Assembly: GCA_005883175.1 (NCBI GenBank)
Contig: VAYV01000171.1
Coordinates: 1 to 5,526, forward strand
From: Actinomycetota bacterium
GTDB taxonomy: Bacteria; Actinomycetota; AC-67
Length of the DNA stretch: 5,526 nucleotides
Reading direction: 5' to 3'
Below the pieces are notes generated by a model that saw only the letters and a program-made list of their open reading frames with translations, did not search any database and was not told the origin of the DNA. This document shows, piece after piece, positions 1 to 4,914 of this stretch. The number at the start of each line of letters is the position of its first letter. The first letter of the stretch is position 1. The position numbers and the translations under genes were made by a program.

Positions 1-368
1 AAGAGCGAACGTTCCGCGTCGATCGGATCCGCGGCGCATCGCCGACCGGCGCCTCGTTCGACCCGCCCGCGGGGTTCGACCCTTCGCGTTACCTCGAGGG
101 CCCGTTCTTCACCCCGTCACCGCGCGACCTTACGGTCACGCTCGAGCTGGACCCGGCGGCCGCTTGGATCCGCGAGGTGGTCCCGTTCGAGAACGAGAAG
201 GAGCTTCCGGGGGGCCGGTACCGGATCGAGCTCCGGACGCCGCACTTCGCGTGGTTGGTGAGGTTGCTGCTGTCGGCCGGGGAGGCGGCGTCGGTCGTGG
301 AGCCGCCGGAGCTTCAAGAAGCCGTGCGCGAAGCCGCGGCGCGCGCGCTCGCGCGCTACGAGCGCTGA
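1..368 (+). CDS. WYL/WCX-domain transcriptional regulator, C-terminal part (PafC-like)
   Basis: Reading from base 3, the frame is open from the left edge to a TGA at 366-368, giving about 121 residues, so the N-terminal part is outside the window. It opens with ERTFRVDRIRG, the closing motif of the WYL domain with its conserved arginine, then a proline-rich linker and an alpha/beta segment ending in VVEPPELQEAVREAAARAL. That end matches the C-terminal extension (WCX) of PafB/PafC-type proteins, where a valine-rich strand precedes a final helix. WYL proteins normally carry an N-terminal helix-turn-helix, not visible here. In mycobacteria PafB and PafC act together as an activator of DNA-damage genes and lie just upstream of tatA-tatC. 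Finding tatA/tatC 4.3 kb downstream supports PafC, but a generic WYL regulator is possible, so no symbol is given. The last 13 bases overlap the convergent kinase gene. Confidence 0.85.
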   Translation, partial: ERTFRVDRIRGASPTGASFDPPAGFDPSRYLEGPFFTPSPRDLTVTLELDPAAAWIREVVPFENEKELPGGRYRIELRTPHFAWLVRLLLSAGEAASVVEPPELQEAVREAAARALARYER

Positions 369-2413
369 TCGTCCAGCGACTTACGCGGCAGGACCAACGA
401 GAACGTCGAGCCCTTCGCGAGCACGCTCTCGGCACTGATGCGGCCGCCGAGCGCTTGGGCGAGCGTCCGACACACGTACAGGCCGATCCCCGTCCCGCCG
501 GCCTCGCGCGTGCTGGTCGAGTCCAGCTGCGTGAAGGGGTCGAAGATCCGCTCGAGATCGCCCGAGTAGATGCCGACACCCGCGTCGATCACGTCGATCT
601 GAACGGTGTACTCGCCGGGGAGGATCCGCACGCGCACGTCGGTGCCGTCCGCCGAGTACTTGACCGCGTTCTCGATGAGGTGGGTGAGGATCTGCTCGAC
701 CTTCACGCGGTCGGTGTAGATCGGCAGGTCGTTGCCCGGGCCCTCGATGACGATCGAACGGCCCTCGTGGCGGCGCGCGCAGCTCGCGACGACGTCCGCG
801 GCGATCGCGACGACGTCGTCCCACGCGAGGTGCAGCGGCGGGCGGTGGTTCTCGACGCGCGATACATAGAGCAAGTCCTCGATGAGCCGCTCGAGGCGCT
901 CGCCGTTCTGGAGGATCGACTGTGCTGCGTCGTCGCGCATCTCCGGGCGCAAGCGCGCGCCGTGATTCGCGAGCGTTGAGGCGAAGCCTTTGATGTTCGT
1001 CAGCGGCGTCCGGAGCTCGTGGCCGATGACGGCGAGGAAATCCGACTTCCGCCGTTCCAGCTCTCGCCGGGCCGAGACGTCGGTGCACACGAGCACACGG
1101 CCGCCGGGACCGCGCCCGGTCGCCGCAGTCGCTGCGGTGACGTGCAGGATCCGCTCCTCCGACCCCACGACGACGGCCAGCTCGGCGTCGACGCCCTCCC
1201 CGGTTCCGAGGAGCAGCTCCTCGATCTCTTCGGGGAGCTTCCCGGCGGCCGGTTGCCCGAGCTCAAACTCCGGAGAGAGCCGGAACATCAGCGCGGCGGA
1301 CGGATTGATCGACCGGAAGCGATCCTCCTCGTCGATCATGATGATCGGCAGGTCGAGGCTGGTGATGATCGTCGTCAGCTCTTCCTCGCGGCCGGACACC
1401 TCGCGGTGCAGCACGGCGTTGGAGAGGGCCAGGCCGGCTTGGATGCCGAACGCGGACAAGAGCTCGCGGATCTCCGGGTCGAGGTCTTCCTCTAGCGCGA
1501 CGCCAAGCATGCCGTCCGAGCGGCCGTCCGCGGTTCGCAGCGGGAGCAGGGCCAGCGCGCGCCCGTGAAGGTTGTGGGCCAGCGGGGACAGCGCCGGATC
1601 CGCCGAGACGTCGGCCACCACCTTGATCCCCTGCGGCGGCGTAAAGCGGCGAAACCCGGGCGCAGACAGCACCGCGCGCAAGGCGTCGCGAGACACGCCC
1701 GAGTAGCGGGCCAGCTCGAGCGGCCCTCCGTCGCCGGCCGTCACGCAGATGAACGCCGTGTCCGTGCCGGCGATCGTCATCGTCTCCTTGAGGATGGTCG
1801 CAGCAACTTCTTCGATGTCGAGCGATCCGGCGAGCCGAACGGTCGCGCCTCGCAGGAGCTCCACTTCCACCGCGCGCCGCGCCGATTCGGCGATGAGTCG
1901 CGCATTCGTGATCGCGAGCGTCGCCGTCTCGGCAAACAGCGTGGCAACGCGCAGGTTCTCTTCGTCGAAGGCGGTTCCCGGCCTCATCTTGTTTGCGCTG
2001 AGCACGCCGATCGTCTCGGAGCCGGTGCGCAACGGGACGCAGATCGCGCTGTAGATCTTGCGCGACTTGGCGACGTGGCCTGAGAAGCGGCCGATGTCCA
2101 CGGCGCCGGGCAGCAGCAAGCTCTGCCCCGTGACGGCGACGGTTCCGGCGATCCCGTGGCCGAGCGAGAGGACCTCGCGCTTCTGTTCGGGCTCGAGCCC
2201 GCGCGACGCGACGATCACGAGCGTCAACGTCGCAGGATCGATCAGCTGGATGGAGCCTTCATCGCCGCCGAGCAGCCCGAGCGCGGCGTCGAGTATCGCT
2301 TCGAGCGACGAGTCGAGCTCGGTCTGCGACGCCGCCGCGCGCGTGGCGATCAGGAGTGCGTCGATCTCGTCGTGACGCGGCAGCGGGTCGGCCTGACGCC
2401 GCGCGAGTCTCAT
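356..2413 (-). CDS. Soluble hybrid-sensor histidine kinase, GAF-GAF-PAS-HisKA-HATPase
   Basis: This 685-residue sensor kinase autophosphorylates a histidine and passes the phosphate to a response regulator. Domains in order: GAF1 at about 30-172 (GHGIAGTVAVTGQSLL and AICVPLRTGSETIGVL are typical), a charged helix at 172-190, a more divergent GAF2 at about 195-335, PAS at about 343-447, HisKA at 451-520 with phospho-acceptor H465 in GHELRTP, and HATPase at about 560-676 with N-box N582 (ENAVKYS), G1 box DAGVGI (610-615) and G2 box GGTGIGL (639-645). All catalytic boxes look intact. There is no membrane segment, so it should act in the cytoplasm. The start is set at the ATG at 2413-2411, which overlaps the TGA of the upstream kinase as ATGA. 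The frame stays open far upstream, but that part is low-complexity shadow of the neighbour. No good Shine-Dalgarno precedes it, consistent with translational coupling. The TAG stop lies inside the convergent WYL gene. What the GAF domains bind cannot be told, and no receiver domain is present despite the multi-sensor layout. Confidence 0.93.
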   Translation of the reverse strand: MRLARRQADPLPRHDEIDALLIATRAAASQTELDSSLEAILDAALGLLGGDEGSIQLIDPATLTLVIVASRGLEPEQKREVLSLGHGIAGTVAVTGQSLLLPGAVDIGRFSGHVAKSRKIYSAICVPLRTGSETIGVLSANKMRPGTAFDEENLRVATLFAETATLAITNARLIAESARRAVEVELLRGATVRLAGSLDIEEVAATILKETMTIAGTDTAFICVTAGDGGPLELARYSGVSRDALRAVLSAPGFRRFTPPQGIKVVADVSADPALSPLAHNLHGRALALLPLRTADGRSDGMLGVALEEDLDPEIRELLSAFGIQAGLALSNAVLHREVSGREEELTTIITSLDLPIIMIDEEDRFRSINPSAALMFRLSPEFELGQPAAGKLPEEIEELLLGTGEGVDAELAVVVGSEERILHVTAATAATGRGPGGRVLVCTDVSARRELERRKSDFLAVIGHELRTPLTNIKGFASTLANHGARLRPEMRDDAAQSILQNGERLERLIEDLLYVSRVENHRPPLHLAWDDVVAIAADVVASCARRHEGRSIVIEGPGNDLPIYTDRVKVEQILTHLIENAVKYSADGTDVRVRILPGEYTVQIDVIDAGVGIYSGDLERIFDPFTQLDSTSTREAGGTGIGLYVCRTLAQALGGRISAESVLAKGSTFSLVLPRKSLDDQRS

Positions 2414-3798
2414 ACCGCGTGGGCCGTCTCGCGGGCCGACGCGACCGGCAACGTGAAGCTGAACGTGGAGCCGTCTCCGGGCGAGCTGTCCACCCACACG
2501 CGCCCCCCGTGCGCGAGGACGAAACCTTTCACGATGTAGAGGCCGAGGCCGGTACCGGGGATCTCCGACGTCGACGGGGACGCGATCCGGGCGAACTTCT
2601 GGAACAGGTTCGGGATCTCCTCGGCCGGGATGCCTTCGCCGTGGTCGCGCACCGACACCTTCACCTCTGCGCCGTCGGCTGCGATCGACACCTCGACCCG
2701 CGAGCCGGCCTCCGAGTACTTCACTGCGTTGTCGATGAGGTTGATGAGGATCTCCTCGAGCTTGTGGGGGTCCGCGAAAGCGGGGGAGAGGCTCTCCGGG
2801 CGCGTCACGACGATCTCCCGCGCGCTCCACTTGGTCCGGAACTGTTCGAGCAGCCCCGCGAGCGTCTCGGCGACGTCCAGCGCGCGCGGCTCGATCGTGA
2901 CGCGTCCGGCGTCGATGCGCGAAACACGCATCAGGTCTTCGACGAGGTGCGCGAGCCGGTTCGACTGCTCGTTCACCATCGAGAGGTACTCGTACCGCCG
3001 CTCGTCGCTCAGCATGTCGGCTTTGAGCATCAGCGTCCGGGTGAACCCCTTGATCGCCGTCAGCGGATTGCGCAGCTCGTGCGCGGCCATCGAGACGAAG
3101 TCTCGATGCATCCGCTCTTGCTCCTTCTGCTCGGCGATGTCGCGGAGGCTGATGAGGATCGCACTCGTGCCCTCCGCATCGTGGATGGGACTGAAGGTTC
3201 CGCTGACCCAGCGCTCCTTGTCTTCGCCGACGAGCAGCCGGAGCTCGACGCCTGCGCGCGCGATCCCGTCCGTCGCCGCGACGCGGATTGGGTGCATTGC
3301 CCCCTCGAGCGGCGAACCGTCGGCCGTCGCGAAGCGGAACACCTCTTCGGCGCGCTTGCCGAGGGCGTCGGTCCCGGCGAGCGCGCACAGCTTCTGCATG
3401 GAGCGGTTGAAGCGGATGATCTCGAAGTCTTTGTCGATCACGGCGATGCCGTCGGCCGAGCCGTCCAGCAGCGCCGCGTTCGTGTCGCGCTCGCGCGTCA
3501 GCTCGTGCAGGTACTTGAGGCGCGTTCCCATCTGCTCGGCGTCGACCTGTTCGCGCAGCAGACGCTCCGCGAGGCGGTGGAGGTGGCGTTCACGGTCGAT
3601 CGCGTACATCGTGAAGGCGGTGACGAGCCCGCCGAGCGCGATCGCCAAGAGCGCGCTCGAGGGCAGGAACGTGACCCGCGACGTCGGCGCCGTGCCGGTG
3701 GCGACGAAGATCAGGGCCCCCGCGAGCCCACAGATCATGACGAACGCAACCGCCCACAGCTGCCATTGCGCCCGTTCGACGTCGTTCCGATCCCGCAC
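2410..3798 (-). CDS. Membrane-anchored PAS sensor histidine kinase
   Basis: This 462-residue kinase is the first gene of a two-kinase unit. Two membrane segments lie at about 14-35 and 48-66, separated by a very short loop, so there is almost no extracytoplasmic sensing domain. A charged coiled-coil-like helix follows at 67-106, then a PAS domain at about 107-222 (DGSADGIAVIDKDFEIIRFN), HisKA at 227-295 with phospho-acceptor H240 in AAHELRNPLTAIKGF, and HATPase at about 340-451 with N357 (NLIDNAVKYS), G1 box DHGEGIP (385-391) and G2 box GTGLGLYI (415-422). The start is the GTG at 3798-3796: it sits 7 bases after a near-perfect GAGGAGG and directly ahead of the first membrane helix. An in-frame ATG at 3915 would add 39 residues without hydrophobic or domain character and is rejected. 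The TGA at 2412-2410 overlaps the ATG of the second kinase. Its substrate response regulator is not in the window. Confidence 0.93.
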   Translation of the reverse strand: MRDRNDVERAQWQLWAVAFVMICGLAGALIFVATGTAPTSRVTFLPSSALLAIALGGLVTAFTMYAIDRERHLHRLAERLLREQVDAEQMGTRLKYLHELTRERDTNAALLDGSADGIAVIDKDFEIIRFNRSMQKLCALAGTDALGKRAEEVFRFATADGSPLEGAMHPIRVAATDGIARAGVELRLLVGEDKERWVSGTFSPIHDAEGTSAILISLRDIAEQKEQERMHRDFVSMAAHELRNPLTAIKGFTRTLMLKADMLSDERRYEYLSMVNEQSNRLAHLVEDLMRVSRIDAGRVTIEPRALDVAETLAGLLEQFRTKWSAREIVVTRPESLSPAFADPHKLEEILINLIDNAVKYSEAGSRVEVSIAADGAEVKVSVRDHGEGIPAEEIPNLFQKFARIASPSTSEIPGTGLGLYIVKGFVLAHGGRVWVDSSPGDGSTFSFTLPVASARETAHAV

Positions 3799-3805
3799 CC
3801 GGATG

Positions 3806-3812
3806 CCTCCTC
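3806..3812 (-). promoter_or_regulatory. Ribosome binding site deciding the GTG start of the membrane kinase
   Basis: On the minus strand this reads GAGGAGG, 7 bases before the GTG at 3798. It is the strongest Shine-Dalgarno in the window and settles the start against the longer open frame. Confidence 0.85.
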
Positions 3813-3823
3813 GTCCCAGGTGA

Positions 3824-3829
3824 TGTATC
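3824..3829 (-). promoter_or_regulatory. Candidate -10 box for the kinase operon
   Basis: On the minus strand GATACA lies 25 bases before the GTG start, which would give a leader of about 17 bases holding the GAGGAGG. A weak -35-like TTCAAC sits about 18 bases further upstream. The same GCCGATAC octamer occurs facing the other way at 3993-4000, before the zinc-ribbon gene. This is an inference from position and a partial consensus match. Confidence 0.3.
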
Positions 3830-3886
3830 GGCCGGGAAAAGGTGCTGGTTGAAGGGAGAACGGGGCCGCCGTGAGCGGTCGGCCGG

Positions 3887-3907
3887 AGGTGCCGCGGGCG
3901 GGCACCT
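3887..3907. repeat. Perfect inverted repeat, 7-base arms, in the divergent intergenic region
   Basis: AGGTGCC at 3887-3893 and GGCACCT at 3901-3907 are exact reverse complements around a 7-base centre. It lies about 90-110 bases upstream of the kinase GTG. It could be an operator for a dimeric regulator or a hairpin if transcription of the kinases starts further upstream. There is no T-tract on either strand, so a classical terminator is unlikely. Confidence 0.5.
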
Positions 3908-3929
3908 AGTCCCAAACGTCCATACCCGA

Positions 3930-3974
3930 CGAGCCCCGAACGGGCGGCTTTCGCGCGAGGGCTCGCTCGGGGCT
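3930..3974. repeat. Overlapping inverted repeats with alternative pairings
   Basis: AGCCCCGA (3932-3939) is the exact reverse complement of TCGGGGCT (3967-3974). The same left arm, read as CGAGCCC (3930-3936), is also the reverse complement of GGGCTCG (3959-3965). The right side therefore holds two copies of GGGCT 11 bases apart, about one helical turn, and only one can pair with the left arm at a time. A perfect 8-base palindrome, TCGCGCGA, lies between (3951-3958). This suits an operator with tandem half-sites or a two-state hairpin, but in GC-rich DNA chance is a real alternative. Confidence 0.4.
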
Positions 3975-3995
3975 AAAGCGGCCGGTAGCCGTGCC

Positions 3996-4001
3996 GATAC
4001 T
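3996..4001 (+). promoter_or_regulatory. Candidate -10 box for the zinc-ribbon gene
   Basis: GATACT is placed so that transcription would start near 4008-4010. That gives either a leaderless message beginning at the ATG at 4010 or a leader of about 30 bases carrying the GGAGG used for the GTG at 4040. No convincing -35 is visible at the expected distance. It matches TATAAT at four of six positions only. Confidence 0.35.
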
Positions 4002-4029
4002 CGGGTCAGATGACACGCAAGGAGAAGCC

Positions 4030-4034
4030 GGAGG
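4030..4034 (+). promoter_or_regulatory. Ribosome binding site favouring the GTG start at 4040
   Basis: GGAGG ends 5 bases before the in-frame GTG at 4040. The competing ATG at 4010 has no Shine-Dalgarno, so this site is the main reason for choosing the shorter form. Confidence 0.55.
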
Positions 4035-4039
4035 CAAAG

Positions 4040-4372
4040 GTGACGACGATACGGGCAACGTGCCCAACGTGCGGTGAGGTTGAGCTCACGCCGGACGACA
4101 TCGAGCTCCGCGTCTGCACGCACGCGCCGGCCTCCTATTACCAGTTCGTCTGCCCGCTGTGCTCGGAAGAGATCCAGAAGCCGGCCGACGATCGGGTCGT
4201 CCAGCTGCTCATCTCCGGCGGCGTTCCGGCCACGGTCTGGGAGCTCCCCCAAGAGGTCCGTGAAGCCCACGAGGGCCCCGCGTTGACGACGGACGACCTC
4301 CTCGACTTCCACCTCTTGCTCGAGCAGCCCGACTGGTTCGAGAACCTCCTCCGGGTTTCGACCCGCTCCTGA
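4040..4372 (+). CDS. Small zinc-ribbon protein of unknown function
   Basis: This is a 110-residue protein with a likely zinc ribbon: CPTC at 8-11 and CPLC at 38-41, with a further Cys26 and His28 between them. The C-terminal half (about 50-110) is acidic and helical, with LTTDDLLDFHLLLEQPDWF near the end. From memory, this layout, beginning MTTIRATCP, occurs in conserved but uncharacterised actinobacterial proteins; I could not verify this here. Two starts are possible. The GTG at 4040 has GGAGG 5 bases upstream and begins exactly at the conserved part. The ATG at 4010 would add ten mostly charged residues and could be read from a leaderless message. I prefer 4040. It is divergent from the kinases and co-oriented with tatA/tatC, 45 bases before the next gene. 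No function can be assigned; zinc binding or a protein-protein role is inference from the cysteines. Confidence 0.8.
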   Translation: MTTIRATCPTCGEVELTPDDIELRVCTHAPASYYQFVCPLCSEEIQKPADDRVVQLLISGGVPATVWELPQEVREAHEGPALTTDDLLDFHLLLEQPDWFENLLRVSTRS

Positions 4373-4385
4373 GCCCGTTTCGGGC
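4352..4385 (+). terminator. Two small tandem hairpins around the stop of the zinc-ribbon gene
   Basis: CGGGT-TTCG-ACCCG (4352-4365) forms a 5-base stem closed over a UUCG tetraloop within the last codons, and GCCCG-TTT-CGGGC (4373-4385) forms a second stem just after the TGA at 4370-4372. There is no U-tract, so if this ends transcription it would be of the U-less type proposed for actinobacteria. It could equally be an mRNA-stabilising structure or chance in GC-rich sequence. Confidence 0.3.
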
Positions 4386-4402
4386 CCCGTCACCTCGCTC
4401 GG

Positions 4403-4408
4403 TAGGAT
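4403..4408 (+). promoter_or_regulatory. Candidate -10 box (TAGGAT) before the small membrane protein
   Basis: TAGGAT fits the TANNNT -10 pattern, with 9 bases between it and the ATG at 4418, so a transcript would start at or within a few bases of the start codon. The AGGA inside it could instead act as a weak Shine-Dalgarno, though a 10-base spacing is long. No clear -35 is seen. Confidence 0.4.
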
Positions 4409-4417
4409 GCCCGTGTC

Positions 4418-4666
4418 ATGCTGGCGCTCGGCGTTCCCGCGTATCTCATCCTGACGTTCTTCCTGCTCTTCGCGATGGCCGTCGTGGTGACGTATACGTT
4501 CTCCCTGGTTCGCCACGCGAAGACGCTCGCTGCGGACGCGAAGAAGGCGGCCGAGCGGCTGAACGATGCCGCGCGCGACGTGGAATCGCAGGTGCACGCG
4601 ATGTCCAAGCGGACCGACGCTTTGGGCGGACGCCGCCCGCCGTCGGGTCGCCGGGGCCGGGTGTAG
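4418..4666 (+). CDS. Small single-span membrane protein, function unknown
   Basis: This is an 82-residue protein with one long hydrophobic segment at about 4-31, a charged alanine-rich helix at about 33-65 (HAKTLAADAKKAAERLNDAA) with heptad-like spacing that suggests a coiled coil, and a basic glycine/arginine-rich tail. It lacks a signal peptidase site, so the helix is expected to stay anchored. The layout of an N-terminal span followed by an amphipathic helix resembles TatA/TatB and DUF948-like proteins. However, the FG or GP hinge and the KLP motif of Tat proteins are absent, so I do not call it TatB. The ATG at 4418 is the first in-frame start before the hydrophobic segment. Its TAG stop begins the TAGGAT box of tatA, leaving 9 bases between the two genes. 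I do not recognise the family. Confidence 0.7.
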   Translation: MLALGVPAYLILTFFLLFAMAVVVTYTFSLVRHAKTLAADAKKAAERLNDAARDVESQVHAMSKRTDALGGRRPPSGRRGRV

Positions 4667-4669
4667 GAT
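4664..4669 (+). promoter_or_regulatory. Candidate -10 box (TAGGAT) of tatA, overlapping the upstream stop codon
   Basis: TAGGAT ends 6 bases before the tatA ATG at 4676, the spacing expected if transcription begins on the start codon (a leaderless message). Its first three bases are the TAG stop of the preceding gene. The alternative reading is AGGA as a Shine-Dalgarno with 7-base spacing, in which case tatA is simply translated from a shared operon message. The sequence cannot separate these. Confidence 0.4.
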
Positions 4670-4675
4670 TTCCCT

Positions 4676-4906
4676 ATGCTTGCTGAGATCGGCCCGCTGG
4701 AGATCGGCGGGATCGTCCTGCTCGTGATCATCCTGTTCGGGGCGAAGAAGCTGCCCGAGATCGGGAAGGGCCTCGGCAAAGGGCTCCGCGAGTTCCGAGA
4801 CGCAACAAAAGGCTTGACCGACGACGAGAAGTCGCAGCCGGAGGACAAGCCCGCCGTCCCGCCCGCGAAAGATGACCGCGGGGCAGGACCGGCCGCCGGG
4901 GCCTAG
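4676..4906 (+). CDS. tatA: Sec-independent protein translocase subunit TatA
   Basis: TatA polymerises to form the passage through which the twin-arginine system moves folded proteins across the cytoplasmic membrane. The 76-residue product has the standard order: a short N-terminus with GP (6-7), a membrane helix at about 8-21, the hinge FGAKKLPEIGK at 21-31, an amphipathic helix to about 45 (GKGLREFRDATKGL), and an acidic, proline/alanine-rich disordered tail. The FG-KKLPE motif and length are typical of TatA rather than TatB, which would have a GP hinge and a longer helix. The start at 4676 matches the normal TatA N-terminus. tatC follows after 8 bases, so the two are probably translated from one message. 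No tatB is seen; in actinobacteria it is usually encoded elsewhere. Confidence 0.96.
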   Translation: MLAEIGPLEIGGIVLLVIILFGAKKLPEIGKGLGKGLREFRDATKGLTDDEKSQPEDKPAVPPAKDDRGAGPAAGA

Positions 4907-4914
4907 CTCCGGAT

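Noticed and set aside
164..979. 271-codon plus-strand open frame opposite the end of the soluble kinase
   Set aside because: It overlaps the real WYL frame and the HATPase/HisKA domains of the kinase, and shows only antisense-type composition.
2414..3388. The soluble kinase frame stays open for 325 more codons upstream, giving a seeming 1010-residue protein
   Set aside because: The extra part is arginine-, alanine- and proline-rich with no domain character, lies fully inside the membrane kinase gene in another frame, and the ATGA junction gives a clear start.
2356..3852. 498-codon open frame on the plus strand opposite the membrane kinase
   Set aside because: It is an antisense shadow: composition is rich in R, D, V and H as expected from the complement of GC-biased codons, with no recognisable domains, and the minus strand encodes a complete kinase.
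3887..3907. Rho-independent terminator
   Set aside because: The hairpin is perfect but has no T-tract on either strand, and it lies between divergent genes where no message is expected to end.
4418..4666. Calling the small membrane protein TatB
   Set aside because: The layout is similar but it has no glycine-proline hinge, no KLP motif and no conserved polar residue near the start of the span.
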